NCBI RefSeq assembly: GCF_002300165.1
Contig: NZ_MLCE01000013.1
Span: 171,530 to 235,529, forward strand
Source of the DNA: Streptomyces sp. Tue6028
GTDB lineage: Bacteria; Actinomycetota; Actinomycetes; Streptomycetales; Streptomycetaceae
Direction of reading: 5' to 3'
DNA: 64,000 nt
In this document: piece by piece, positions 33,239 to 42,188 of the stretch
Numbering within the stretch: the stretch's first letter is position 1
How the letters are laid out: each line of letters begins with the position of its first letter
Position numbers and translations under genes: made by a program
Notes under the pieces: generated by a model
Databases searched by the model: none
What the model saw: the letters and a program-made list of their open reading frames with translations, nothing else
Told to the model about the DNA's origin: nothing

Positions 33239-35056
33239 TCAATGCCGGAGCCGGTCCAGCGCGTCGTTGAGCGTCGTGGCGGCCATGATGAGGGAGAGGT
33301 GGGTGAAAGCCTGCGGGAAATTGCCGAGTTGCTCACCGCTCGGGCCGATCTCCTCGGCGAACAGACCGACGTGGTTCGCGTAGGTCTGCATCTTCTCGAA
33401 GGCGTAGCGCGCCTGGGAGAGCCGCCCCGCACGGACGAGGGCGTCGACGTAGAGGAATGTGCAGAGGCTGAAGGTTCCTTCGGTGCCGCGCAGTCCGTCG
33501 GGGGACGCCTGAGGGTCGTACCGGTAGACCAGGCTGTCGGACACGAGGACGCGGTCCATGGCGTCCAGGGTGCTCAGCCAAGCGGGGCTTCGGGGGGAGA
33601 TGAATCCGACCCGGGGTGCGAGCAGGAGGGACGCGTCCAGGACGTCGCCTCCGTAGTACTGGACGAGGGCCTGCTCCTTCTCGTTCCAGCCGCGTTGCAT
33701 GACCTGTTCCAGGATCTCGTCCCGGGCGCGGGTCCAGCGCGCGGTGTCGGCGGGCCTGCTGAACTCGGCCGCCAGCTTCAGACCACGGTCGAACGCCGTC
33801 CAGCACATCACCCGGCTGTAGGTGAAGTCCTTGCGTCCGCCCCGGGTCTCCCAGATCCCTTCGTCGGGCCGGTCCCAGGAGTCGGCGAGCCAGTCCAGGG
33901 TGCCGGCGAGGCTCTTCCACCCGTGGTACCCCGCGTGCTCGCCGACCTCACGGCCCTCGGCCAGGCCGTAGAGGGCCTCGCCGTAGATGTCGAGCTGCAG
34001 CTGGTCGGAGGCGGCGTTGCCGGCCCGGACCGGGTAGGAGCCGCGGTAGCCCTCGAAGTGGTCCAGTATCTCCTCGGTCAGATGAGCGTCACCGTCGACC
34101 CGGTACATGATCTGCAGGGGTTCGCCGTCCGGTCCCTCGCGGGCGCCCAGACGGTCGCCGAGCCAGTGGGTGAAGCGGGTCGCCTCCTCCACGAAGCCGA
34201 GATCGAGCAGGGCCCGGACCGACAGGGACCCGTCGCGCACCCAGGTGTACCGGTAGTCCCAGTTGCGCTCGCCGCCGACCTGCTCGGGCAGCCCCATGGT
34301 GGCGGCCGCGACCGGTGCGCCCGTGGGGGCGTAGGTCAGGAGCTTGAGGGTGATGGCGGACCGGTACACCATGTCCGTCCAGCGGCCGTGGTAGCGCGAG
34401 GTGCGCACCCACAGCTGCCAGAAGTTGATGTTGTCCCCGACGTCTTCGGTGATCCCCTCGGTGGTGGGTGACGGTGGCGCCTCTCCGCCCGGCGGGCACA
34501 TCGTGAACACCATGGCGGCCACGTCTCCCGCGTTGAGCGTGATGGTGCCCCGGACGTCCTGCCCGTCCTGTTCCAACGGGATGTCACCCTGGAGGTGGGC
34601 GGTCGCACCCGGGGCGTGGAACGTCGCCCGTCCGGGCGTCACGTCGAGTCGGTGACCGGCCCGCGCGTAGTCGAACCGCGGCCGGCATTCGAGCGCGAAG
34701 CGGACGGTGCCGCGCACCGTGCGGGCCACACGCACCAATTGGTGCCGGTCACTCGCTCGGGGACCCGGCTGGACCGGCATGTAGTCGATGATCTCGCCCA
34801 CTCCGTCGGGCGACATGAAGCGGGTCACCAGGACGGCGGTGTCCGGGTAGTAGAGCTGCTTCCAGGTCCCTTCGGGGTGGTCCGGCGCGAGGAGGAAGTA
34901 GCCGCCGCCGTCGTGGTCGAGCAAGGCGGCGAAGACGCTGGGCGAGTCGAAGCGCGGCGCCGCGAACCAGTCGACCACGCCGTGCGACGACACCAGAGCC
35001 GTGGTCTGCAGGTCCCCGATGAGTCCGTGTTCGGCGATGGGCGGATAGCGATCCAT
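33239..35056 (-). CDS. Glycoside hydrolase family 15 (glucoamylase/trehalase-like)
   Basis: 605 residues; ATG with GGAGGCCGTC upstream. The GH15 layout is complete: N-terminal beta-sandwich beginning PPIAEHGLIGDLQTTALV with WFAAPRFDSPSVF, then the (alpha/alpha)6 catalytic domain with NWDYRYTWVRDGSLS and RGTEGTFSLCTFLYVDAL and EQLGNFPQAFTHL, which include the catalytic Glu positions. Members in actinobacteria often act as trehalases or on short alpha-glucans; no signal peptide is present, so a cytoplasmic role is expected. The adjacent GMC oxidoreductase is read in the same direction 154 bases upstream. Confidence 0.93.
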   Translation of the reverse strand: MDRYPPIAEHGLIGDLQTTALVSSHGVVDWFAAPRFDSPSVFAALLDHDGGGYFLLAPDHPEGTWKQLYYPDTAVLVTRFMSPDGVGEIIDYMPVQPGPRASDRHQLVRVARTVRGTVRFALECRPRFDYARAGHRLDVTPGRATFHAPGATAHLQGDIPLEQDGQDVRGTITLNAGDVAAMVFTMCPPGGEAPPSPTTEGITEDVGDNINFWQLWVRTSRYHGRWTDMVYRSAITLKLLTYAPTGAPVAAATMGLPEQVGGERNWDYRYTWVRDGSLSVRALLDLGFVEEATRFTHWLGDRLGAREGPDGEPLQIMYRVDGDAHLTEEILDHFEGYRGSYPVRAGNAASDQLQLDIYGEALYGLAEGREVGEHAGYHGWKSLAGTLDWLADSWDRPDEGIWETRGGRKDFTYSRVMCWTAFDRGLKLAAEFSRPADTARWTRARDEILEQVMQRGWNEKEQALVQYYGGDVLDASLLLAPRVGFISPRSPAWLSTLDAMDRVLVSDSLVYRYDPQASPDGLRGTEGTFSLCTFLYVDALVRAGRLSQARYAFEKMQTYANHVGLFAEEIGPSGEQLGNFPQAFTHLSLIMAATTLNDALDRLRH

Positions 35057-35210
35057 GACGGCCTCCTTGCTGGTTCCCTGCTCAGGCTCGTGTCGCCTGG
35101 ACCCGTCCCGTACGAACGGCATCGACGCGTGCCGGGTGGTCCCTCTCGTTCCGGTCGGCGCGGAGCCCGGCGAACGTGGCCGGCGCCGCCGTCGGGCGGG
35201 ACGCGGGACG

Positions 35211-36797
35211 TCATTGCAGTCGCTCCGCGATGTGGTCGCCGACCCGCAAGGCGTTGGCCATGGCGGTCAGTGAGGGATTCACTGCCGCGATGCTCGGGAA
35301 GAAGCTCGTGTCGACGACGTACAGGTTGTCGAGGTCGTGCGCCTTGCAGTTGACGTCCAGGGCCGAACTCGCGGGGTCGCGGCCGAAACGGACCGTGCCC
35401 GCCTGGTGCGCCGTGGCGCCGATGGGCATGCCCTTGTGCAGGTAGATGCTGTGCGACAGGAGACGGTGCGGGTGCATGCCCAAGTGGCCGAGCATGTCCT
35501 GCAGTTTGTGCCGCAGCCGCTCCAGCCCGGCGATGTTGTTCTTCTCGTCGAGGGCGAGATGGATCCCGCCGTCCCCGTCCAGGGTGACGCGGTTGCCGGG
35601 GGCCGGCAGGTCCTCGCCGCACAGCCAGAAGTCGACCGCATGGTGGGCCAGCACCTCGAACGGCATGTCCGGAGAGACGGCCCCGGCCCAGCGGGGCGCC
35701 TCGCCGTGGATCTGCTCGGCATCGGACTTTCCGAGCATCTGGATACCGCCCAAGGGGTAGTCCCAGTCATCGGATCCCAGATACCAGTCGTGCAGCGCCA
35801 GAGTCTTCTGGAACTTGGTGTCGTTCGGTTCCCGGGACACCGCCATGAGGGCCATGTTGTTGTGCCGCATGTAGTACCGGCCCACCACGTCCGAGCTGTT
35901 GGCCAGCCCCCGCGGATGCCGGTCGTCGGCCGAACGCAAGAGCAGCACGGCGGAGTTGACGGCGCCGCAGGCCACGACCACGATGTCGGCGCCGAACCGC
36001 ACGGTGGCGGGGTCCTGGTCCCCCACGGTGGCGACGACCGCGGTCACCGTCCGGCCGGTCGCGTCCGTCTCGAGGCGCTGTACGTCCGCGTACGTGATCA
36101 TCTCGACGTTCGCGCGTTCCAGGGCGGGGTCGACGCAGATCACCTGGGCGTCGGACTTCGCGCCGACCAGGCAGGGGAAGCCGTCGACGCGGTCGCAGCG
36201 GATGCAGGCACTGGTGTGCACGGCCCGGCCCCGGTCGTCCTGGGTGAGGTTCACCCCGATCGGGAGATGGAAGGGGTGCAGTCCCTGCTTCTCCAGATCG
36301 TGGCCGAGCTGCTCGATGCGCGGCTCGTGCTGGACCGGCGGGCAGGCGTACTGCGCGCTGGTGGGACCCTCCGTGGGGTCTTCACCGTGCCGGCCGTGCA
36401 CCAGGTAGAGATGTTCGGCCTGTGTGTAGTACGGCTCGAAGTCTTCGTAGCGCAGCGGCCAGGCGGGCGAGACGCCGTCGTGGTGACGTACCTCGCCGAA
36501 GTCTTCCGGGCGCATACGGAAGAGCGCGGCGCCGTAGAACTTGGTGTTGCCGCCCACGTAGTAATTGACCTCGGGCGGAAATCGGTTTCCGTCCTTGTCG
36601 AACCAGAACTCCGGGGCGCGGTACTTCCCTTTGACGAAGACCGCGGTGGAATCCCAGTTGTCACGCTCACGGGGCAGATAGCCGCCGCGTTCGAGAAGGA
36701 GGACACGTTTTCCCGTGTCCGCCAGCCGGTGGGCGAGGGTGCCACCACCCGCACCGGTGCCGATGACAATGACGTCGTAGTACTGCGCTTCGGTCAT
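35211..36797 (-). CDS. GMC-family FAD oxidoreductase
   Basis: 528 residues from the ATG at MTEAQYYDVIVIGTGAGGG; an in-frame ATG 23 codons upstream is possible. IVIGTGAGGGTLAHRL is the FAD-binding fold, PEVNYYVGGNTKFYGAALFRM the GMC signature region, and HQAGTVRFG with AAVNPSLTAMANALR supply the C-terminal His/Asn active-site pair. The family oxidises alcohols, including sugars and choline. Two Cys-containing segments (VHTSACIRCD and DGFPCL) resemble the glucose/fructose dehydrogenase-like subfamily. The neighbouring gluconokinase and GH15 hint at glucose/gluconate metabolism, which is inference. Confidence 0.9.
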   Translation of the reverse strand: MTEAQYYDVIVIGTGAGGGTLAHRLADTGKRVLLLERGGYLPRERDNWDSTAVFVKGKYRAPEFWFDKDGNRFPPEVNYYVGGNTKFYGAALFRMRPEDFGEVRHHDGVSPAWPLRYEDFEPYYTQAEHLYLVHGRHGEDPTEGPTSAQYACPPVQHEPRIEQLGHDLEKQGLHPFHLPIGVNLTQDDRGRAVHTSACIRCDRVDGFPCLVGAKSDAQVICVDPALERANVEMITYADVQRLETDATGRTVTAVVATVGDQDPATVRFGADIVVVACGAVNSAVLLLRSADDRHPRGLANSSDVVGRYYMRHNNMALMAVSREPNDTKFQKTLALHDWYLGSDDWDYPLGGIQMLGKSDAEQIHGEAPRWAGAVSPDMPFEVLAHHAVDFWLCGEDLPAPGNRVTLDGDGGIHLALDEKNNIAGLERLRHKLQDMLGHLGMHPHRLLSHSIYLHKGMPIGATAHQAGTVRFGRDPASSALDVNCKAHDLDNLYVVDTSFFPSIAAVNPSLTAMANALRVGDHIAERLQ

Positions 36798-37052
36798 GCC
36801 GGCCACCGCCCTCGGAGCCTTGTCCGGTCCTGCCGTGGCGAAGAAAAGATCCGCTCCAGCCGCCATCGCGCCCCGCTCACCAACCTATCTCCGGGCGATA
36901 GGCCCGGCGAGTTGGGCCATTCGGGCGGGTCGGGGGGATCTTCGGTCGCCGAACAGGGCCGCCGGGATCCGCGTGGGCCGGGCCGCCACACCTCGTGCCC
37001 CTTCTCGGCACCCGCCTGTCGCCCGGATGCTCCAGCCTGCGAGAGTGGTCCC

Positions 37053-37448
37053 GTGCTGCTGGATCCTGAGAACACCCTGTTCGTTCGTGGTGCCACGCCC
37101 GTGCTCCTGCTGGCCGGCGCGACCGTCCACGACGCCCTGCCGCCCCTGATCGCACCGGACGGGGCGGTGCCCTTGTGCGAGGGATGGAGCATCGTCCCCC
37201 GACTCACCCTGTGCGTCGTGGACGGACCTGGCGACCACGGACTCGTCGTCCCCGCCCTCGCCGCGCCGGTGGTCGGTGAGGCGGACGGCGGCACGGCGTC
37301 GAACGACATGGGCGGCTGGTGCGCGGATGCGGAGCAGGCCGGCGGAGCAGTCGTCATGTCTGTGGACCAGCTGCCCGAGGCACTCGACTGGTCCGCCCTG
37401 CTGTCCTCCGGTGCCGCGCGCGGTGGCTTCATGCCTGCGCCGGCCTGA
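37053..37448 (+). CDS. Small protein of unknown function
   Basis: 131 residues from GTG (a better ribosome-binding site was not seen). The frame VLLDPENTLFVRGATPVLLL continues through alternating hydrophobic strands to LPEALDWSALLSSG. Composition and frame statistics look like a real Streptomyces gene, and it lies divergent from the GMC gene. I do not recognise a family. Confidence 0.5.
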   Translation: MLLDPENTLFVRGATPVLLLAGATVHDALPPLIAPDGAVPLCEGWSIVPRLTLCVVDGPGDHGLVVPALAAPVVGEADGGTASNDMGGWCADAEQAGGAVVMSVDQLPEALDWSALLSSGAARGGFMPAPA

Positions 37449-37881
37449 TCGCGTAAATCAGCCGTACCCGGCCCTCGTCCCGAACCACAGCAGCCACCTC
37501 GCCGGAGGCGTACGGGAGCCGGATGGATTCATTCCATAGTGTGCTGAATAGCGATATCTTGGACGTGTAGCCGAAGTCGTCTTCCGGCTGCGGTTACGCG
37601 GCGGTGGGGCTCGCCGTACCCCAACCGTGGCATTCGCTGCCACCAACAGTCCCTACTCGTGAAGTGATCTTGGCCTGTCTGTCGGCCCGCGCGAGTAGGA
37701 GGGCTACGGAAATGGAAGGCCCCAACTGCAGCTCACGTTGTTCGGCCGTCTGGGGGAGCGTAGAGGCCGGTTTCTTCGGGTTGGATCTGTCGTGCCTCGG
37801 TAGGGCCCGGGACACAACGGTTGCGCCTGGGCCGGCCGCGCGCACAGCGCAAGGCGCCTGTGTGATGGCCAGGAGGACGTC
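37449..37881. other. Intergenic region upstream of the plus-strand DUF190 gene
   Basis: 433 bases with a relatively AT-rich stretch at about 37530-37570 (GAATAGCGATATCTTGG) that could hold a promoter or operator. No fluoride riboswitch core was recognised. No gene is supported. Confidence 0.4.
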
Positions 37882-38235
37882 ATGATGCCTATGGAATCGG
37901 CCCTGCAGCTGACGATCTTCATAGAGGAGTGCGACACCTGGCATCACCGGCCACTGTTCGCGGAGATCGTGCATCGCGCCCATGAGGCGGGGTTGGCCGG
38001 CGCGACGGCCTTCCGTGGCGTCGAGGGCTTCGGAGCCTCATCGGTCATGCATGCCCCTCGGATGCTGTCGCTCAAGCAGGACCTGCCGTTGGTGATCGTC
38101 ATCGTCGACGACGAGGAACGCGTACGCCGATTCCTTCCGACACTGAGCGAGCTGATCGACGAAGGGCTCGTGATCGTCGAGAGGGTCGGGATCATGCAGG
38201 GCACCGACCGGGATCCCGTCCCCGCACAAGTCTGA
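37882..38235 (+). CDS. DUF190 family protein
   Basis: 117 residues; AGGAGG lies 5 bases before the ATG. The sequence matches DUF190 along its length: [43 protein letters not shown] and [19 protein letters not shown]190 proteins have a PII-like fold and are usually encoded beside CrcB fluoride channels, where their role is unknown. Here a second DUF190 lies between two crcB genes on the opposite strand. The last seven codons, including the stop, belong to a perfect 21-bp tandem duplication (38215-38256). Confidence 0.88.
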   Translation: MMPMESALQLTIFIEECDTWHHRPLFAEIVHRAHEAGLAGATAFRGVEGFGASSVMHAPRMLSLKQDLPLVIVIVDDEERVRRFLPTLSELIDEGLVIVERVGIMQGTDRDPVPAQV

Positions 38236-38256
38236 CCCGTCCCCGCACAAGTCTGA
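38215..38256. repeat. Perfect 21-bp tandem duplication across a stop codon
   Basis: Positions 38215-38235 and 38236-38256 are identical (start CCCGTCCCCGCAC, end TCTGA). The first unit ends with the TGA of the DUF190 gene and the second is just outside it, so the duplication did not change the protein. Confidence 0.9.
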
Positions 38257-38309
38257 GGGGGGCCGGTTCCCGGCGGATGCCTGAGGGGGCGGATACGGAT
38301 CGGCGCCTC

Positions 38310-38684
38310 CTAGCCGAAGGCTGCCTGCGCGAAGGTCATGCCGATGAACACGGCGCCCAGCCCGGCCACGATCGAGGCCACCACGTTGACCGCGGCGAGA
38401 AAGCGCGCTCCGGCCTCGGCGAGGCTGAGCGTTTCGTAGGAGAACGTCGAGTAGGTGGTCAGGGCTCCGCACAGGCCCGTGCCCAGGAAGAGCTGGACGT
38501 TCTGCGAGGCGGCTCCGGCGAGCGTCGCTCCGGTCAGCGTGCCCAGGATCACCGATCCGGTGACATTGGCTCCGAACGTGCCCCAGGGGAAAGTGGTGTC
38601 ATGGCGTGCCTGGACGCTCCGGTCGATCAGGTATCGCATGGGGGCGCCGATGGCCCCTCCGAGAATGACGAGCAAGAACCTCAT
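38310..38684 (-). CDS. crcB: CrcB/Fluc fluoride channel subunit
   Basis: 124 residues with four helices. [46 protein letters not shown] and the final helix are the CrcB/Fluc signatures; the TTYSTFS segment lines the fluoride pore. Fluc channels are dimers exporting F-. The start overlaps the stop of the DUF190 gene (ATGA), and a second crcB lies just beyond, so the pair may form a heterodimer, as known for paired Gram-positive Fluc genes. Confidence 0.93.
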   Translation of the reverse strand: MRFLLVILGGAIGAPMRYLIDRSVQARHDTTFPWGTFGANVTGSVILGTLTGATLAGAASQNVQLFLGTGLCGALTTYSTFSYETLSLAEAGARFLAAVNVVASIVAGLGAVFIGMTFAQAAFG

Positions 38685-39028
38685 GTGGCTGCTGCCTCCC
38701 GGCCCTTGTAGTGGACCACCTCGACCGGCTGGACGGTGACGAGGCCACTGATGGGCAGTTCTTCGAGCTGAGACATGAAGGCTCGGATGCGGTCCTCTTC
38801 ATCGATGATGATGACGGCCGTCGGCAGGTCGTCGGCCATGGACAGCAGCCGTGTGGTGTGCACGACCGATGTCGCTCCGAACCCCTCCACACCTCGGAGA
38901 ACCGTCGCACCGGCCAGGCCGAAGGCATGGGCCCGGTGCACGATCTCCGTGAACAGGGGCTTGTGCTGCCAGGTGTCCGTGTCGTCCACGATGATCGTCA
39001 GGCGCAGTGCGTGTCCGTGGAGTCTCAT
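38681..39028 (-). CDS. DUF190 family protein between two crcB genes
   Basis: 115 residues starting [20 protein letters not shown]. It shares the DUF190 pattern with the gene at 37882 ([39 protein letters not shown]). It lies 2 bases after the first crcB and overlaps the second by 4 bases, so crcB-DUF190-crcB form one translationally coupled unit. A regulatory role by analogy with PII-like folds is inference. Confidence 0.9.
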   Translation of the reverse strand: MRLHGHALRLTIIVDDTDTWQHKPLFTEIVHRAHAFGLAGATVLRGVEGFGATSVVHTTRLLSMADDLPTAVIIIDEEDRIRAFMSQLEELPISGLVTVQPVEVVHYKGREAAAT

Positions 39029-39030
39029 GA

Positions 39031-39519
39031 TCACAGTCCTCTCGTCGCGAGGATGCGTCTGGTGGAGGCCATGCCGATCTTCGCCGCGGCCAGTGCGATG
39101 ACCACGGTCGCCGCCAGGTACGTCAGGGCGAGGCCTGCCCTGTCCGCTCGCACCAGACGTTCGATGTCGACGCAGTACGTGGAGAAGGTCGTGAAGCCTC
39201 CCAGAACTCCGGTCCCGAAGAACGGCCGCAGCAATGGGTGCACGGTGAAGGCTTCTGTGATCATCACCAGGAACACGCCGATGATGAAGCATCCGACCGC
39301 GTTGACGCCCAGAGTCGTCCAGGGGAACGCCGCCTTCCCGGTGGGCCAGAGCAATGCCGCTTCGTAGCGGGCCAAAGCACCCAGGGATCCGCCCACAGCA
39401 ATGACCGAAAGGGTCTGCAGATGCGTACGGCGGGCCTCCCGACGCACGTGCGCCCGTCCCGCCGCAGAACTCTCCGAGACCGCGGTGGCCGGTGAGCGTT
39501 GCGCAGGCCCATCACTCAC
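39031..39519 (-). CDS. crcB: CrcB/Fluc fluoride channel subunit with N-terminal extension
   Basis: 162 residues. The first 36 are polar ([20 protein letters not shown]) and not part of the channel; a later start is possible. The channel part has [32 protein letters not shown] and [15 protein letters not shown]. It is the first gene of crcB-DUF190-crcB and probably pairs with the shorter CrcB. Confidence 0.9.
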   Translation of the reverse strand: MSDGPAQRSPATAVSESSAAGRAHVRREARRTHLQTLSVIAVGGSLGALARYEAALLWPTGKAAFPWTTLGVNAVGCFIIGVFLVMITEAFTVHPLLRPFFGTGVLGGFTTFSTYCVDIERLVRADRAGLALTYLAATVVIALAAAKIGMASTRRILATRGL

Positions 39520-39910
39520 GTTGCCTCGCCCTCACGAGCCGCAGGACCCCAGCTCGGGATGAGCACCCGGTGCGGCCGTCCGGGGCTGATCAAAGGCCCC
39601 GACAGGCCGCTTCATCCACCACCCCAACATTAAGCCTTGACCCGGACAGCACCAGACTCATACCTCACTCCCGTCCCGGCTTCCATCACCGCGGTCACGG
39701 TGGTGCTCGGTGCTGCCACTGCCACTGCCACTGCCAAGAAGACGAGCGCTTTTGAGTGGCACTGCCCGACCCACGGGCTCTCGCACTCACGTCCGGGCAA
39801 TCATGTGATCACAGGAAGTTATCGGATTGTTCGGGACGGTATGAGCGGATCCGGAATGGCCTGAGGCTCCGGACGTCGTGATCTGACCCGGGCAATGGAA
39901 GGAGAAGCGC
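39520..39910. other. Intergenic region upstream of the secreted EEP protein
   Basis: 391 bases with no supported gene. At about 39710-39736 the hexamer TGCCAC is repeated about four times. The region must contain the promoters of the divergent crcB operon and the EEP gene. A fluoride riboswitch was sought on the crcB side and not found. Confidence 0.45.
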
Positions 39911-40948
39911 ATGGCACGAAGATGGGCGTCACTTCTGGTCGCCGTGGGGCTGGTTGCCGCGACACTGGGCCTGGCCGCCCCGGCTCAGGCCGGTACGCGG
40001 CAGCTCAAGGTCGCCACGTACAACATCTATCTGGGCGCCGACCTCGCGCCTCTGGCCCTTGCGCAGACTCCGCAGGAGCTCGTCGAGCGAGCCGGGGTCG
40101 CCTACGACCAGGTGGTCGCCACCGACTTCCCGTCCCGCGCCCGGGCCATCTCGCGCCTGGTCAGGAACGAGCGCCCCGAGGTCATCGGCCTGCAGGAGGT
40201 GGCCCTGTGGAAGAAGGGCCCGCTGACCGGCCCCCTCCACACCACTTACGACTTCCTGGACATCCTGCTCCGCGAGCTGCGCCGGGCCGGTCTCCACTAC
40301 CGGGCCGCCGCGGTCGACGACACCGGCACCACCACCCTGCCGATCAGTGCGACCGAACGGGCGAGTTTCACGAACCGGGACGCGGTCCTGGTACAGGACG
40401 GGCTCCCGGTGACGAACGCGCAGTCGCACCTCTATGCCGCGAAGCTCGTCGTCACCACCCCGTTCGGAGTCACCTTCACCACCGCGAGGGGCTGGTCCGC
40501 GGTGGACGTCGCCGTCAAGGGCAAGCCGACCCGGGTGCGGGTGGCCACCACACACCTGCAGCCAGGGGTGCCGGCCATCCGCAACGCCCAGGGGCAGGAG
40601 CTGTACGCCGCGCTGGCACAGTCGCCGTATCCCGTCGCCGCTCTCGGCGACTTCAATACCCTGCCCGTCGAAACGACCGGACCCTACGGCACGTTCACCA
40701 ACGGCGGCTACGACGACGCCTGGCGGACCGTCCACGGCCCCGTGGGCGGATTCACCGCCGTCCAGGACCCCGATCTGCGCAACCTGCCGTCCAAGCTCAG
40801 CGCGCGCATCGACTACGTCTTCTACCAGCCCACACACCTTTCTGCCGTCTCCGCCCGCCTGATCGGAGACAAGGTGAGGGACCGGACTCCCAACGGTTTG
40901 TGGCCGTCCGATCACGCCGGCCTGGTGGTGGGGCTGCGCCTCCGGTAG
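39911..40948 (+). CDS. Secreted endonuclease/exonuclease/phosphatase family protein
   Basis: 345 residues. A Sec signal peptide (MARRWASLLVAVGLVAATLG, cleavage after AQA) precedes an EEP domain with VATYNIYLGADL, VIGLQEVALW (metal-binding Glu), TTHLQPG, ALGDFNTLP and PSDHAGLVV (catalytic His). The fold covers secreted nucleases, sphingomyelinases and phosphatases; the lack of lineage-specific loops leaves the substrate open. AGGAG lies upstream of the ATG. A strong hairpin follows at 41003. Confidence 0.88.
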   Translation: MARRWASLLVAVGLVAATLGLAAPAQAGTRQLKVATYNIYLGADLAPLALAQTPQELVERAGVAYDQVVATDFPSRARAISRLVRNERPEVIGLQEVALWKKGPLTGPLHTTYDFLDILLRELRRAGLHYRAAAVDDTGTTTLPISATERASFTNRDAVLVQDGLPVTNAQSHLYAAKLVVTTPFGVTFTTARGWSAVDVAVKGKPTRVRVATTHLQPGVPAIRNAQGQELYAALAQSPYPVAALGDFNTLPVETTGPYGTFTNGGYDDAWRTVHGPVGGFTAVQDPDLRNLPSKLSARIDYVFYQPTHLSAVSARLIGDKVRDRTPNGLWPSDHAGLVVGLRLR

Positions 40949-41002
40949 CCGACTCCACCCGAACACAGTGGGCCCGCAAGTGGCGCGACGCTGGAATCGA
41001 CA

Positions 41003-41043
41003 AAGGGCCAGTCCCGGAGGACCCCCCTCCCGGACTGGCCCTT
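41003..41043. terminator. 17-bp hairpin downstream of the EEP gene and the tRNA-like fragment
   Basis: AAGGGCCAGTCC... pairs with ...GGACTGGCCCTT over 17 bp with one mismatch, 54 bases after the EEP stop. On the minus strand it directly follows the tRNA-like 3' end, like terminators of tRNA/tmRNA genes. Confidence 0.75.
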
Positions 41044-41044
41044 C

Positions 41045-41100
41045 TGCCTGCGCCCCGGCGGGATGTGAACCCGCGACACCCGCTTCAGGGGTTCACTCCA
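41045..41100 (-). other. tRNA- or tmRNA-like 3' end (remnant)
   Basis: On the minus strand GCGGG-TTCACAT-CCCGC forms a canonical 5-bp T arm with a 7-base loop (41058-41074), followed by a CGGGGCG acceptor-like strand and the terminator hairpin. No matching 5' acceptor strand or anticodon arm was found upstream. It is best read as the 3' piece of an RNA gene, the part that integrating elements carry as an attachment site. Confidence 0.4.
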
Positions 41101-41189
41101 AGCCCGCTCCCACGCGACCGCCTCCGCCGCTCTCTGCGGATCCGCGCCTGCCGATTGTCCTCCTTGACGGCCCTGCGGCCGCCGCCTGA

Positions 41190-41580
41190 CGTACCGGCCC
41201 CGAACGTCAGCCACAGCCCGCCGGCCCAGGTAGTCGTCGAGCTGCGCGACGCTGCGCGGGCCGATGATCGGCACGTACGCCGTGGCCGCCCGCGCGCCCT
41301 GCTCCCGCATCCAGGCGATGGCGACGTGGGAGGCCGGGACGCCGAGCTCGGCCGCGACGTCGAGGACGGCGTCGACGATCGCGGTCTTCCGCGCGATGTC
41401 CTCGAAGAACCCGACGGTTGAGGTCGCTGATCCGGCCGGTGGCGCCCCCGCGGTACGTGCCGGTCAGCAGACCGCCGCCGAGCGGGCTCCACGGCGCCGC
41501 ACCCAGACCGAGCGACTGCGCCCTGGGCAGCAGCTCCCGCTCGGCGGCGCGGTCGACCAGGCTGTACTCGTGCCTTCCGG
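41190..41580 (-). pseudogene. Aldo/keto reductase remnant
   Basis: Two minus-strand frames together give a C-terminal aldo/keto reductase piece. First comes EYSLVDRAAERELLPRAQ and PWSPLGGGLLTGTY; then, after a frame change near 41420, VGFFEDIARKTAIVDAVLDV, ASHVAIAWMREQ and YVPIIGPRSVAQLDDYLG. The N-terminal barrel half is absent, and the remnant abuts the tRNA-like fragment. It is a dead gene left by a deletion or insertion. Confidence 0.75.
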
Positions 41581-41624
41581 AAGGGCTGCCGTGCAGGCCA
41601 CGGCGGGCCTCGGCGACAGCACGG

Positions 41625-42188
41625 TCAGAAGCCGGGGGCGGAGCCGGCGAAGAACCACAAGGCGGCCGTGTACCACAGCAGTGCGATGACGACGACCAAG
41701 GCGCCGCCGGCGGCCGGAAGCGCCCAACCGGGCAGTCGGCGGCTGCGTACCACCAGCACCTTGGCGACGAACACGCCGTACAGGAGGCAGCCCGCGATGG
41801 AGTGCACCGCCACTCGGCTGCTCGAGAACTCGACTCCGTAGGCGATGACGCACTGGTAGGCGATGGGCAGCGACAGCAGAAAGGCAAGCAGGCCGATGAG
41901 CCGGTGCGTGGGCTGCACCCGGTGCGGCGCGGCGCCCGCTCCTGGCAGGCGCCGGTACATCCACAACCCGAGCAGCAGCTGGACGACCGCGAGTGCCATC
42001 AGAGCGCTGCCCAGGCGCGCCTTGAGATCGATGACGCCGACGCCGTGCTGCCCGAACAGGCCCCTGGTGTAGTCGGGTGTGTGCGTGCGGCCGAACACAT
42101 ACACCCCCACCGCGACCGCGACCGGCAGCAAGAAGCCCGCCATCATGCGTGCGGGGCGCCGCTTCCGCTCGCCCGTGTGCTCGGTCAT
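41625..42188 (-). CDS. Cytochrome b561-like membrane protein (DUF6529-like)
   Basis: 187 residues; ATG with GGGGGA upstream. Five hydrophobic helices are predicted. His residues at helix ends (GQHGVGVIDLKARLG, PTHRLIGLLAFLLSL and VAVHSIAGCLLYGVF) are spaced like heme ligands of b561-type diheme proteins. An electron-transfer role in the membrane is inferred from this pattern; family placement is tentative. Its stop lies beside the aldo/keto reductase remnant. Confidence 0.6.
   Translation of the reverse strand: MTEHTGERKRRPARMMAGFLLPVAVAVGVYVFGRTHTPDYTRGLFGQHGVGVIDLKARLGSALMALAVVQLLLGLWMYRRLPGAGAAPHRVQPTHRLIGLLAFLLSLPIAYQCVIAYGVEFSSSRVAVHSIAGCLLYGVFVAKVLVVRSRRLPGWALPAAGGALVVVIALLWYTAALWFFAGSAPGF

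Noticed and set aside
39520..39700. Possible fluoride (crcB) riboswitch
   Set aside because: A GGATG and CGGCC-rich stretch exists, but the GGxGATG...CCGCC core with its pseudoknot partner does not line up.
39637..39864. Small plus-strand frame with an ATATATA-type Ala/Thr repeat
   Set aside because: The repeat comes from a hexanucleotide run; there is no ribosome-binding site and the frame is not hydrophobic enough for a signal peptide.
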